Shown: positions 24,406-37,262, numbered from the stretch's first letter. The stretch: DNA of 64,000 bases from Mytilus californianus (GCF_021869535.1 NW_026262659.1:11710321-11774320), one strand, 5' to 3'. Notes: generated by a model from the letters alone, not told the origin. Numbers and translations are program-made.

Positions 24406-24790
24406 CAGCAAAAAGCAGAAAAAACAAATTAATTAATAAAAAAAAACACTGTCAGTAATGGTTATACTATCTACAACAGTATAATGGAGGAACGATGTGG
24501 CGCGTGGTTGTGATTAATACGCCGCCTAGATAAACAAAACTGTGTATTGACCTTTTAGTGATAGAAAAACAGAGTTTAAATATATAAATATTCATGTTAT
24601 AACTTATTGTCATACTTCCGTCAAAACTTTTAAACCAATAGCATAACACAAATTAGTTTTCGAACAGCTCTGATATTTTCTCATAAATTATAGTCAAACC
24701 CAGAGAGGTTCGAACGAAATCTTCCAAGCATAGTATCATTGGTTTCCTTCCCCCTTACTTATATTCCCCTGGTTTAAATTACACAGAATT
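22453..24790. other. Non-coding; R2 fragment and microsatellite
   Basis: It contains an R2 copy (22925-23010) and an (AC)n microsatellite at 24376-24402. The ORF at 22831-23181 overlaps the R2 copy and is not accepted as a gene. No exon is supported. Confidence 0.55.
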
Positions 24791-27310
24791 TGAGGTATAA
24801 TAGTAGTGGTTTTTAGGATTTAAAAACCACGATATGGACCACGCTCTGATTGGCTTATTTATTTTTCATTTTTGTTATCTATCATACAATTGGTTCTTAA
24901 TGTAACTCGGATTTATTCTACGAAAAAGAGAATTTCCGAAGTGTACTTTCTGTTTCGATTTCACGTTATTTTATACTGCTGTTAACTGACGGGTAAGTGA
25001 GTCCTAAAGATGCAGAAAAGGGTAAACACGAAAACAAAAACTGCCTGTTTACGACCAAATAATAAACATACCTTTGCTTTAAACATTTAGGCCAAAATAT
25101 CAGGCTCTGGTCCAACCTGGAATTTATAAAATTCCCTGTATAAGTTAATCACTATAAGTCTTATAACTAGTGAGTAGTGTGATCATGTTGATAGTAAGAG
25201 TTGTCCCCTGATATTCATGATTATATGATTACACGGTGTGATTATGTTGATAGTTAGAAGAAATTATTATTCATGATAAGTTGATCACACATTCAAATCA
25301 TGTTGATCGATTGATTATTGCTCTTAATATTCATAATCATCATAATCATATTATTCCACAGATTGACCATGATGATCGTTTAAATATTGCCCTTTATGTT
25401 CATAATCATATGATTACACTGTTAGGCCGTGATGATCGTCTAAATATTGCCCTTGATAATCATGAACATATGATTAAACAGTTAGGCCATGATGATTGTT
25501 TGATTATTGCCATTAATATTCATAATCATATGATTACTCAGTTGGGCCGTGATGATCGTCTGATTATTGCCCTTGATAATCATGATCATATTATTAAACA
25601 GTTAGGCCATGATGATTGTTTGATTATTGCCATTAATATTCATAATCATATGATTACTCAGTTGGACCATTATGATTGTTTGATTATTGCCCTTAATATT
25701 CATAATCATATGATTACACAGTTAGGCCGTGATGATCGTCTGAATATTGCCCTTGATAATCATGATCATATGATTTAAAATTTAGGCCATGATGACTGTT
25801 TGATTATTGCCCTTAATGTTCATAACCATATGATTACACAGTTAGGCCATGATGATCGTCTGATTATTGCCCTTGATAACCATGATCATATGATTAAACA
25901 GTTAGGCCATGATGATTGATTGATTTTTGCCCCTGATAATCATGATCATATGATTGAACAGTTAGGCCATGATGATTGTTTGATTATGACCATTAATATT
26001 CATGATTATCTGATTACGCAGTTTGACTATGATGATCGTTAGATTATTGCCCTTAATATTCATGTTTATTTAATTACATAGTTTGAACATGATGATCGTT
26101 TGATTATTGCCCTGAATATTCATGATCATCTGATTACACAGTTTGAACATGATGATCGTTTGAATATTGCCCTTATATTCATGATCATCTGATTACACAG
26201 TTTCGAACATGACGATCATTTGATTATTACCCATAATAACCATAATCATATGATTGAACATTTAAACATGATAATCTATTGATTATTGCCTTTACTATTC
26301 ATGATTATCTGATTACATATTTTTGATTATTGCCCTTAATATTCATAATTATCTAATTTAAGGTTTGATTATTACCCTTGATATTCATGATAGATTAGAT
26401 AATGTAATATCACACTTTGATCATGTTAATCATTTGATCATTGCCCTTATTATTCATGATCCATGATTCCAGCATTTTGAGAAAGGGGGTGAGGCCGTAT
26501 GGAAAACCAACGTTTGGAGCAATATGTTTAAAAGTCTATACATTTATCATATATGAAGCTCCCTGCCCCCTCTAAATCCGCCTTTAATGATCATGTGATT
26601 ACAGGGTTTAATCATATCATCATTTCGAATCGATTGTTTGATTATTGTCCTTCATAACCTGGTTTAATCATGCCGATAGTTTTGATTTCTGCCCTAAAAA
26701 TTCATGATCATGTTATTATATCGGTTGATCATTTTATTAGTTTGAATACTCCCCTAATGTTTATGATTATTTGGTTACACTTTGATCATGTTAATCATGT
26801 TAGTAGTTTACTTACTGCACTGGAATTACAATATATATATATAAAGCCTGTATCTAAGAACCATATCAACAATACATACATGTCATATAGACTGTACCTA
26901 AGAACCATATAGACAAAACTTATAACCTGAACCTAAAAACCATATAGACAATTAATAAAGCATATATCTAAGAACCATAAACAATACATGTACCCTATAT
27001 CTAAGAACCATATATGATACATATAAACTAAACATAAGAACCATAGAAAATACATTAAGCCTATATCTAAGAACCATAGAAAATACATATAGACTGTACC
27101 TAAAGACCATAGACAACATATCAAGCTGATATCTAAGAATTATAGACAATATATAACGCCTTTATCTAACAACTATATACTATACATATAGACTGAACCT
27201 AGGAACCATATGGACAAAACATATAGCCTTTCTCTAAGACCATAGATAATTCATATAAACTAAACCTAAGAACCATAGACCATACATGAAGCCTTTATCT
27301 GAGAACCATA
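24791..27310 (+). repeat. Left arm of a large inverted repeat
   Basis: It is collinear in inverse orientation with 48800-51177. Matching order: TGAGGTATAATAG start, the ACCACGATATGGACCACGCT block, the 60-bp array, a GC-richer AAAGGGGGTGAGGCC patch (26480), and the start of the 33-bp array. By eye the arms differ by scattered substitutions and small indels. ORF pairs at 26670-26912 and 49224-49466 are near-identical in translation, which confirms the match. About 21.5 kb separates the arms. Confidence 0.93.
25290..26480 (+). repeat. 60-bp tandem array, left copy
   Basis: About 18 units of GATGATCGTCTGATTATTGC ... AATCATGATCATATGATTA, degenerating rightwards. The period is 60, so a 165-codon frame stays open (25281-25778, a 20-residue periodic His/Asp/Ile-rich peptide). 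Its first unit has no initiation context. It is not accepted as a gene. Confidence 0.93.
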
Positions 27311-28290
27311 GACAAACCATATAGACTGAACATAAGAACCATAGACAACACATATAGACTGTACCTAAGAACCATAGACAATACATATAGACTGAACCTA
27401 AGAATCATAGACAATATATATATAGACTGAACCTAAGAACCATAGACAATACATACAGCCTATATCTAAGAACCATAGACAATACATATAGACTGAACCT
27501 AAGAACCTTAGACAATACATATAGACTGTACCTAAGAACCATAGACAATGCATATAGACTGAACCTAAGAACCATAGAAATATATATATAGAATGAACCT
27601 AAGAACCATAGACAAAACATATAGCCTATATCTAAGAACCATCGACAATTCATATAGACTGAACCTAAGAACCTTAGACAATACATATAGACTGTACCTA
27701 AGAACCATAGACAATGCATATAGACCATGTAGACTATATCTAAGAACCATAGACCATACATGAAGCCTTTATCTGAGAACCATAGACAATTCATATAGAC
27801 CGAACCTAAGAACCATAGACAATGCATATAGACCAAACATAAGAACCATAGACAATGCATATAGACTATACCTAAGAACCATAGACAATACATATAGCCT
27901 ATATCTAAGAACTATAGACAATGCATACAGACTGTACCTAAGCACCATAGACAATACATATAAATTGAACATAAGAACCATAGACAATGCATATAGACTG
28001 AACCTAAGAGCCATAGACAATGCATATAGACCGAACGTAAGAACCATAGAAAATGCATATGGACCATATCTGAGAACCTTAGACAATGCACATAGACTCT
28101 ACCTAAGAACCATAGACAATACATATAGCCTATAACTTGGAACCATAGACAATGCATATAGCCTATAACTTCGAACCATAAACAATACATATAGACTATA
28201 CCTTAAAACCATAGGCAATACATATAGCCTATATCTAAGAACCATAGACAATACATATAGCCTATATCTAAAAACCATAGACAATACATA
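26840..28290 (+). repeat. 33-bp minisatellite, left arm, first block
   Basis: Consensus CTAAGAACCATAGACAATAC then ATATAGACTGTAC, period 33, with many variants. The 33-bp period keeps minus-strand frames open as an 11-residue repeat (MVLRYSLYVLS-like). It is interrupted at 28291 by a TIR element and resumes at 29542. Confidence 0.95.
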
Positions 28291-29542
28291 TGGCAGATTC
28301 CATATAAGAAATTGAAATGTCCGTCAAAATGAATAAATAAATAAAAATAATAATTACTTTTATTTTAAAGATAATCTGTGAATGTTTTGAGGAATAATGA
28401 TGTTAGAAGAAATTATAAAAATAATTTTTGGATATGATTGTTTCCGTTTAAAGTAGAAATGATTAAAACAAGTTGAAAAAATGCAAAAATTTTGACAGAA
28501 TTAACTCCCATTTTTTACACAATGTTTATGTGTTGCAATGCTTTATGTTGACACTTGTATACTGGTATTTACTAGTGTAGTCTGGTTATTCAAACATCCC
28601 TGTTCCCAAATTTGTTACTTTTTTTAGTCAAAAACATCTGTGATATATATTTTTTTTCACTTTCAAATATCTTGCTTTATAGCTCAGTGTCTGTCAATAA
28701 ATCTTATGTCAGGAACATCGCTGTAAAAACTTTCAAAATCATTGTAGGTTCCAATATATGCCAGTTAAAACTGTAAGTCATGCTGTGCATAAGAAAAAAC
28801 ACATGTTGATTCTTTCATTTAACTTTATTCAAGCAATAGTTTTAACTTATATGTTTCCTACATAAGATCTGTCAAACTTTGTTTTCTTATGTCTGAAACA
28901 TTTGAATGTGCTAACAGTTAAAGTTCTTTGACCTGTAGTGAAATCTTGTTAGATGTTAGGCTGCAGTATTTTCCAGGAGTTTTAAAAATGAATTTCAACT
29001 AGGATTTGATTTCCAATATCAGTAAAAAAAAAACAAATATATATTGTCTGTCAAAATATCTTATGTATGAAAAATCTTATGTCAGAATCAAGTCTGTCAA
29101 AATCTTATGTCAGAAACTCAATTTGTCTGTCAAATCTTATGTCAGAAATAATAAAGTCTGTCAAATCTTATGTCAGAAAAAAATAAAGTCTGTCAAATCT
29201 TATGTCAGAAATAATAAAGTCTGTCAAATCTTATGTCAGAAACAATAAAGTCTGTCAAATCTTATGTCAGAAACAATAAAGTCTGTCAAATCTTATGTCA
29301 GAAACAATAAAGTCTGTCAAATCTTATGTCAGAAACAATAAAGTCTGTCAAATCTTATGTTAGAAACATAATATTTAAGGCTTCGTTTATTTAAAAAGGA
29401 TGATGCTCATAATTTTTTTTTTGGTCAAATTGTCTTTATCTTTATGAGTAAAGCATGTATTCAAAAACAGAAGTTCATTGCTTATGATTTTTGCCTAACG
29501 TGCTTATGGGAGTTGTTTCACTTTCTTACATGGAATCTGCCA
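28291..29542. mobile_element. TIR element inserted in the 33-bp satellite
   Basis: The ends TGGCAGATTCCATATAAGAA and TTCTTACATGGAATCTGCCA are inverted with one mismatch. Joining the flanks (ACATA and TATAGCC) restores an intact satellite unit, ACATATAGCC, if a TA dinucleotide was duplicated. A 4-bp ATAT duplication with a shorter terminus is the alternative. The 1.25-kb body carries no transposase but contains a 31-bp array. Confidence 0.88.
29068..29366 (+). repeat. 31-bp minisatellite inside the TIR element
   Basis: About nine to ten units of AAAGTCTGTCAAATCTTATG then TCAGAAACAAT, the right-hand ones nearly identical. Spacers between repeats are absent, so this is a direct tandem array. 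Confidence 0.93.
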
Positions 29543-30185
29543 TATAGCCTATATCTAAGAACCATAGACAATACATATAGCCTATTATCTAAGAACCATA
29601 TACAATACATATAAATTGAACATAAGAACCATAGACAATGCATATAGCCTGTATCTTAGAACCATAGACAATGCATATAGACTGAACCTAAGAACCATAT
29701 CTAAGAACCATAGACAATACATATCGACCATTTCTAAGAACCATAGACAATACATATAGACTGAACCTAAGAACCATAGACAATACATATAGCCTGTATC
29801 TTAGAACCATAGACAATACATACAGCCTTAACCTAAGAACCATATTTAAGAACCATAGGCAATGCATATGGACCATTTCTAAAAACCATAGACAATACAT
29901 ATAGACTGAACCTAAGAACCATAGACAATACATATAGCCTGTATCTTAGAACCATAGTCAATGCATATAGCCTGTATCTTAGAACCATAGACAATACATA
30001 TAGACTGAACCTAAGAACCATATCTAAGAACCATAGACAATACATATTGACCATTTCTAAGAACCATAGACAATACATATAGACTGAACCTAAGAACCAT
30101 AGACAATACATATAGCCTGTATCTTAGAACCATAGACAATATATAAATCCAAATGTAACAACCATAGACAATACATTTAGCTTAT
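29543..30185 (+). repeat. 33-bp minisatellite, left arm, second block
   Basis: It continues the array of 26840-28290 in the same orientation and phase after the inserted element. Higher-order repeats of about 145-180 bp are visible, for example recurrent CTAAGAACCATATCTAAGAAC joints at about 29690, 29840 and 30010. Confidence 0.93.
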
Positions 30186-30237
30186 ACATTACCTGTAATA
30201 ATTGTTATATTGAATTCAATTATTTTTCTGTCTACAG

Positions 30238-30335
30238 AGTTCCAGGAGACTTGGTGCATTCATTCTTAGTTAACAAATCACATTGTAAAGGTTTTGGACA
30301 CACTCTGTAATGTCACACCAGATGTATTAGATACT
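30238..30335 (+). pseudogene. Possible coding exon, with one in-frame stop
   Basis: It is bounded by a good acceptor (TTTTTCTGTCTACAG) and a good donor (G then GTATGT at about 30336). One frame reads FQETWCIHS, a TAG, then LTNHIVKVLDTLCNVTPDVL, a helical HEAT-like sequence. A second acceptor at about 31585 (TTTATATTTCAG) continues the same phase for 11 codons to a TAA. This could be a real 3' gene end with a TAG error or a dead exon. I cannot name the protein. Confidence 0.25.
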
Positions 30336-32435
30336 GGTATGTATGTAGACAATATCAATAATGTTTTATTTTTAGATTTGGTAAGTGCCCCATGCATTAA
30401 TTTTGAACCCCATCATTTAAAATTAAAAATTCCCTTTTTCTCTATGAATTAATTCATAGGTTTTTGGACTGGAAACATAGGTATAAAAATAAAAAGATGT
30501 GGTATGATTGCCACCAGAGACTAATTGACATAAAGGTAAGGAACTAATGGTCATTGTACAGCCTTCAACAATGAGCAAACCCATTAAAGAACAAATAAAA
30601 ATGTTCAGCTGATAAATGGCCTAACTCATCAGATCAATACAAGCATGACAATTAAACCACAAAAACAACTGGAGCCAATTTATCAGCAAAAAAGATTTTT
30701 CTGATCATGTTTGTTGTGACAAATGAAATATTTAGCTTGAAAATTAAGTAAACAAGGCCCTGCTATTTATGTTTCCTAGGCTTATAATATTGGTTGAAAT
30801 CCTGACCATTTGTCCACTTTTACAACAACCTCCATTTTACATAATTAAAGTGTTTTGGGCGATTTTCTGTATTAAAAGATAAACAAAAAGTGTCCTGTTT
30901 TAATATTTTCTTACACATGTAATCATCAATTTGAAACACTTTCAGCTTGTTGCAATGGTCAGAAAAGACATTTCTTAATCTACTCTTTTATATATTTCTA
31001 ACACAAGAAAATATATACATTATAAAATATGTGGCAAGGAAACCCTTGGTTATTTATACAAGAATGTTATTCTATGCAAGAGTGTAATATTGATCTTCTT
31101 GCAAACCTAATGGAACTTTTACATTGGGTCATCTTCTTTGGTCAAGGTATTTAAACATTTATCTGTTCTATTACCAATTGAATAATTACAATAGTTATAA
31201 GTCTCTTTATAGTTTATTCACTTGGACCTTTAAATATCTTGTAAGAGAAATCTATCACTCAATGATTAATTTACATGAATAACAAAGATGAAAAGACATG
31301 TATCAACTCACAAAACCTCTTGCTTGCCAATTCTATGAATTCTGCAAGATCATGCATGAAAAAAAAGATATTTTCGTCAGAAACTATTTGACAGAATGTG
31401 GTCAACTGCTATACAGTAATGAGTTGTAGAGAGTTTGCTCTTTTCAGGTCTTTCATGCACCAAATTCTATACTTTCTTCTCAAAATGCAATGTGTTCTGT
31501 CTGACTTCTTTGAAAATTTATAGTTTATGTTCTAAAAGAATTAATGAGAGCTTACACATTCTAACATAAGAATTTTATATTTCAGGTTGTTCAACATCTA
31601 CTATGTCAAAGTTCACATAAAACCTCAAGGAGTTAGCACACAGATGGTTGAGCAGAATAACTGAACAAAACAACAAAAAAAGATTTTAACATTCTGTAAT
31701 ACATGAACTATTGAAATTTTTCATAGGCACTGCACATAAATGTATATGAAAAATTATAATCTTTTGGTGTCTTTAATTATAGGAACTATTTACAAGTTGT
31801 CTAGTATATAATAATGACATGAAAAAAATACCTATTTTAAAAATATTTTTGTAATATTTAAATTATCCATGAAAATTTTCTTGAAGCTTTTTTTAAAAAT
31901 TTCATTGAATAAAAGAGATGGTAGGTGGAAATTCTGCTTAGATAATATGAAAACTAACTAAACAAATAGTATACATGTATACTACTTTTGGAATATGATA
32001 CCTACATCTTTATCGAAGCATAATTGAGTATAACAATAATTAAAATCAATACCATCGATTGTTTGTAAATATTTATGCTTATATTTCAATAATGAGTAAA
32101 AGTCATTATCATTAATTGAAACAACTTGCTCAGAAATGCTTACCAATAATTAGAACCAAGGTGTGAAGGACATATTATCCATTACATTTTGTAAATTATC
32201 AGAATATATGTGACATTAGCAAAAGGACTATTTTAGTTTTTGATTATATAAGCTGAATACTTAATGAGGCCATCACTTGTTATATTAAAAACACATTTTG
32301 ACGTAAAGGCATATTTACAAACACATTAGTTTTAGATAATACAGGTAATAACAGAAACAAAGGTATTAAACACATTTGTGTTACAATTCTGTTGTTTACA
32401 GAGTATACACATATTTATAAACAACTAATAAATAT
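30336..32435. other. R1 copy and otherwise no feature
   Basis: A diverged R1 copy lies at about 30480-30680 (GATGTGGTATGATTGCCACC, then the TACAGCCTTCAACAATGAGC block). The rest is AT-rich without supported genes. Confidence 0.55.
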
Positions 32436-32596
32436 AGATTCTACCATTGCATCGAGTGTGATACGATATTAATCCACTCGAGACAGTTAAATTTTCAAAT
32501 TTAAAACTAGAGGCTCGCCGAGCGTTTTAAATATTTAAAATTTAACTGTCGAGAGTGGATAAATATCGTATTACACGAGATTTGGTGGTGGAATCT
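32436..32596. mobile_element. Hairpin MITE-like element, 161 bp
   Basis: It is almost entirely palindromic: AGATTCTACC ... GATACGATATT ... CCACTCGAGACAGTTAAATT against AATTTAACTGTCGAGAGTGG ... AATATCGTATTAC ... GGTGGAATCT. The central loop contains GGCTCGCCGAGCG. It would fold into a long stem in single strands or RNA. Confidence 0.8.
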
Positions 32597-32919
32597 GTTT
32601 GTCTAATGATTTTCTAACAATATGAAGGCAAACTTATTCCTTCTTTTCGAATGATCTGCAAAAAGATGTGTTCTTTCTATCTGACGTCATCAGGCATGGT
32701 TGCCTTTTATCATGCCGTCACAATAGAAAATTCAGAGGAAAACAAGAAAATTCGACGTCTTAATCGGATTTTAACCAATGAAGAACTGAGATCAAACGAA
32801 CCACACGTTGATTAAATTGTTTCATACAATGGGTGCAGAAAGGGATAAATTGACGAAGAATTAGAGAAAATAATATAAACCTGAAATATTTGTTAGCTGT
32901 GATTATAATATACAGTCTA

Positions 32920-34100
32920 TATATATTGTCTGTGGTTCTTCAAGAAAGTTTATATAAATTGTCTGCAGTTTTTCGATACAGACTATATAAATTGTCTGTA
33001 TATGAATAAGGAGATATGGTATATGTTTGCCAATGAGACAACTATCCACCAAAGTTCAAATGATTTTAGCAGTTATTGACAACCATACAAAATTCTACAA
33101 TGAAAAAAATAACCCATACCATATAGTCAGCATTAAAAGGCATCAACATGAAAAAAAATGAAACAATTCAATTGAGAAAACTAATGTCTTAACTTATAGA
33201 AAATCAATTTACAAATATGACAGACATGAACCAACAACAACCACTGAACTTCATTGTCCTTACTTGGGAAAGGCACACCAATACTGCAGTTATAAGATAC
33301 TGTCTGCATTTATTGTCTGTGGTTGTTAGATACAGTGGGTATATGTTGTCTGTGGTTGTTAGATGCAGTCTGTTAATGTTGTCTGTGGTTCTAAGATACA
33401 GTGTGTATATGTTGTCTGTGGTTCTTAGATACAGTGTGAATATGTTGTCTGTGTATATTGTCTGTGGTTGCTAGATACAGTGGGTATATGTTGTCTGTGG
33501 TTGCTAGATACAGTGTGTATATGTTGTCTGTGGTTGCTAGATACAGTGTGTATATGTTGTCTGTGGTTCTTAGATGCAGTGTGTATATGTTGTCTGTGGT
33601 TCTTAGATACAGTGTGAATATGGTGTCTGTGGTTCTTAGATACAGTCTGTGTATATTGTCTGTGGTTGCTAGATACAGTGTGTATATGTTGTTTGTGGTT
33701 GCTAGATACAGTGGGTATATGTTGTCTGTGGTTGCTAGATACAGTGTGTATATGTTGTTTGTGGTTGTCAAATGCAGTCTGTTTAAATTGTCTGTGGTTG
33801 TTAGATGCATTCTGTGTATATTGTCTGTGGTTCTTTGATAGTCTTTGAATATTGTCTTTGGTTGCTAGATACATTGTGTATATGTTGTCTGTGTTTGTTA
33901 GACACAGTTTGTATATGCTGTTTGTGGGTTGTAGATACAGTCTGTATATTGTCTGTGGTTGTTAGATGCATTCTGTGTATATTGACTGCGATTGCTAGAT
34001 ACAGTGTGTATATATTGTCTGTGCTTGTTGGACAGAGCCAGTATATGCTGTCTGTAGGTTTTAGATACAGTCTGTATATGTTGTCTATGGTTGATAGGTA
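32920..34100 (-). repeat. 33-bp minisatellite, middle variant, split by an R1 copy
   Basis: Units read on + as TGTCTGTGGTTGCTAGATAC then AGTGTGTATATGT. Reverse-complemented this is CTAGCAACCACAGACAACAT..., clearly homologous to the outer 33-bp arrays. Orientation is opposite to the left arm. An R1 copy at 33003-33288 separates the first few units (32920-33002) from the main block (33289-34100). The long ORFs (33391-33874 and others) are by-products of the 33-bp period. Confidence 0.92.
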
Positions 34101-34117
34101 AATCTAGAATAGAGGTT

Positions 34118-34745
34118 ATATAGAAACAGGGAATGTGTCAAAAAGACAACCGATGTGTCTTTAACGAATAGAGAAAATCCAACATCTGGAGGCGGGCTTC
34201 AGTTTGCTCATAAAATAATGTATACTAGTTCAGTTAAAAAAAGGAATATATATATAAAAAGAAGATGATGTATGATTGCCAATGAGACAACTCCACAAGA
34301 GACCAAATGACACAGAAATCAATAGCTATAGGTCATCGTACGGCCTTCAACAATGAACAAAGCCTGAAACTGCATAGTCAGCTATAAAAGGCCCCGAAAT
34401 CACTAATGTAATACAATTCAAAAAACAAAAAACTAACGGCATAATGTACAAAAAAAAAATGAAAGAAAAACAAATATGTAACACAACAAAAAACGACAAC
34501 CACTGAATTACAGGCACCTGACTTGGGACCAGCAGTGAGCACATAGATACATAATGTGGCGGGAGTTGAACATGTTAGCGGGAGTCCAACCCTCTCCTAA
34601 CCTGGAACTGTGGTGTAACAGTACAACATAAGACCGAACTATAAAAATCAGTTGAAAAAGGCTGAACTCATCAGATGATACACATAGAAATAAATAAAAC
34701 AAAACAACGTGGACGTGACCGGGTATTGTACATCCCAACAACATA
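34118..34745 (+). repeat. R2 fragment followed by a long R1 copy
   Basis: A diverged R2 core lies at 34122-34200. An R1 copy begins at about 34245 (AAAAAGAAGATGATGTATGA) and shows the CGTACGGCCTTCAACAATGA block, the ACAACCACTGAATTACAGGC block and the GTTAGCGGGAGTCCAACCCT block. Confidence 0.85.
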
Positions 34746-35074
34746 AAGACACTAAGTACAGATCTGAGAGTACTCGATCGAAGTTACCGGCAGCTAGTTC
34801 AAAGCCAATATCAACTTATATAAAAAAAAATGCATTCATCCAAGACTAAATTATTAATCAGTACACATCCACCATCCAATGGATTTAGTGTAAAGACATC
34901 ATAAACAGTCAGAGAAAAACATGACCTTGTGCAATGCCAAGATACGAGAGTCGATAGATTGTAGATCAATGAAAGTGTGTATATATATAACAATAATATC
35001 ATTGAGTTTGCTTTTAACTTACTGATAACAAAATCAATATTAACACAAAAAAAAACCATCATTCAAAGATTTAC
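34746..35074. other. No feature seen
   Basis: An 83-codon minus-strand ORF (34811-35062) has no recognised domain. Confidence 0.5.
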
Positions 35075-36480
35075 ATGGTAATTATATAATATGAAAAAAG
35101 TGTGTACCGTTTTGTATGATGTAATTGGACCTTATGATACAAAGTATACGGTCATTTGATAATTCTGTAAGTGTTGTATGATGTACTAGTAATTGGACCT
35201 TATGGTGTAAGGTAAATGGTTATTTGGTACAGTCTATAAAGACTTTGTAAAGAATCACTCTGATTCAAACAAAAAATTCTCTGAAACTGACATTATCAAG
35301 ATGCTTGATTTCTTGATTGACAACATATTTGTTACGTTTGGAGGACGTGTTTTTCAACAGACTGTCGGAATTCCAATGGGAATCAATTGTGCCCCTCTTC
35401 TTGCCGACTTGTTTCTTTATTATTATGAGGCTGACTTCATACAGGAACTTCTTAGGAAGAAAGATAAGAAGTTAGCAATATCCTTTAACTCTACATTCCG
35501 CTATATAGATGATGTTCTCTCACTAAATAATACAAAATTTGGTGACTATGTTGAACGAATCTATCCCATCGAACTAGAGATAAAGGATACTACAGATACA
35601 GTTAAGTCTGCCTCATATCTTGACTTACATCTAGAAATTGACAATGAGGGTTGGTTGAAAACAAAACTTTACGACAAAAGAGATGATTTCAGCTTCCCAA
35701 TTGTGAACTTTCCATTTCTATGTAGCAACATTCCAGCAGCGCCTGCATAAGGAGTATATATCTCCCAATTGATACGATATTCCCGGGCTTGTGTTTCCTA
35801 TCATGATTTCCTTGATAGAGGATTGCTGCTCACAAGGAAGCTATTAAACCAAGAGTTCCAAATGATGAAGTTGAAGTCATCCCTTCGTAAATTTTACGGA
35901 CACCATCACGAGTTGGTTGACCGTTATGGAATAACCGTTTCACAGATGATATCGGATATGTTCCTTATGTCGTAACTACAATACACTCCCTTTTCACGAA
36001 TGTGAATTACCGAATTAGACTATTTATCGGATTTGTAATAACATAAGCAACACGACGGGTGCCACATGTGGAGCAGGATCTGCTTACCCTTCCGGAGCAC
36101 CTGAGATCACCCCCAGTTTTTGGTGGGGTTCGTGTTACTTAATCTTTGGTTTTCTATGTTGTGTCATCTGTACTATTATTTGTCTGTTTGTCTTTTTATT
36201 TTTGGTCATGGCGTTGTCAGTTTGTTTTCGATCTATGAGTTTGACTGTCCCTCTGGTATCTTTCGTCCCTCTTCTATAAGTGTTGCGTGTGGTTATTTGA
36301 CCTAATTGTATAAGGTATGTTGTTTTTTAGTACAGTCTATAAGTTTTGAGACAATTCGACCTTGAGGTATGAAGTATATAGCTATTTGATTCATTCTATG
36401 ATTGTTGTCTGAGGTATTTGGATCTTCTGGTATAAGATATGTAGCTATTTAAAACAGTATAAATTGAATGTTGTAAGAGA
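35075..36480 (+). repeat. Tandem array of about 70-bp units, split by RT copy C
   Basis: Units share TGATGTAATTGGACCTTATG and GGTTATTTGGTACAGTCTAT. They occur at 35100-35243 and resume at about 36290-36480 in diverged form. The intervening 1.05 kb is RT copy C. Confidence 0.75.
35244..36287 (+). pseudogene. Penelope-like RT copy C, 5'-truncated, nearly intact C-terminal half
   Basis: One frame runs from 35244 (FVKNHSDSNKKFSETDIIKM) to 35975 with a single stop, TAA at 35748-35750, at a Tyr position conserved in related copies. Blocks: FLIDNIFVTFGGRVFQQTVG, IPMGINCAPLLADLFL, FRYIDDVLSLNN with catalytic YIDD at 35502-35513, IKDTTDTVKSASYLDLHLE, YDKRDDFSFPIVNFPFLCS, then thumb-like KLKSSLRKFYG and the end DMFLMS. 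A 3' tail follows to about 36287 with GACGGGTGCCACATGTGGAG. Upstream RT fingers are absent. It is the best-preserved RT copy in the window and is inactive as it stands. Confidence 0.87.
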
Positions 36481-36699
36481 TTATTCGAATTAAAAGGGTA
36501 CGTCAAGAAAAGTTTTGAATCTTGATAGTAATTGTAACAAGCATTATTTGTTGAATAAAATTATAATGTGTTACAGTACATACAATTATTATTGAAGCTT
36601 TTAATGGATTCTGCTTCGTTTCATGAAAAATAAATGGCCAACTAGCTTCAAAAGTCTTTGTTTAGGGTTGAATAAATCGTACTTTGTAAACAAACAAAA
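36481..36699. other. No feature seen
   Basis: A short AT-rich interval between two RT copies. Confidence 0.5.
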
Positions 36700-37262
36700 A
36701 ACTCTGATACAATATATATCACGTTCGGAGGACGTTTTTTTCCTACAAACTATCGACCGAATCCCATGGAAAGCAACTGGGCTCTTCTTCCTGCCGAATT
36801 GTTCCGTTATTCACATGAGACAGACTCCATACGGAGCTTCTACGGAAGAATGAAAAGAAGCTAGCATTATAATTTATGAGTTCACTTTTTGCTATCTAGA
36901 TGAGGTCATCACATTGAATAATTCAAAGTTTGGTGACTATGTTGAACAAATCTATCCCATTGAACGTGAAATTAAGGATACACAATATACAGATAAATCT
37001 GCCTCATATCATGACTTATATCTAAAATTGACAATGAGTATCGGCTGAGATCAAAACTTTACGACAATATAGAGATGATTCAGCTTCCCACTGTACATTT
37101 TCCGTTTCTATGTAATGACATCCCAGAAGCAGCTGCATATAGATTATTTATCTCACAGTTGATATGATATTCAAAAGTTTGCATTCCCTATCATGATTTC
37201 CTTAATAGGGAATTGCTGCTTAAAAGGAAGATATTGACATATGAGTTCCAAGTGGTAGAGTA
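36700..37262 (+). pseudogene. Penelope-like RT copy F, heavily decayed
   Basis: Fragments align with copy C from the FGGRVFQQTVG block (ACGTTCGGAGGACGTTTTTT at about 36721) to the QEFQ block (GAGTTCCAAGTGGTAGAG at 37243-37260). The palm Tyr-Ile-Asp-Asp is damaged (CTAGATGAGGTC). Numerous indels are present. The right end runs directly into the 33-bp satellite at about 37262. Confidence 0.8.

Noticed and set aside
29068-29366. Regular 31-bp repeats resembling a CRISPR array
   Set aside because: Units are directly contiguous without variable spacers, the context is eukaryotic and no cas genes exist.
33391-33874. Thr/His-rich and Val/Tyr-rich ORFs of 126-149 codons on both strands
   Set aside because: They are translations of the middle 33-bp array in different frames.
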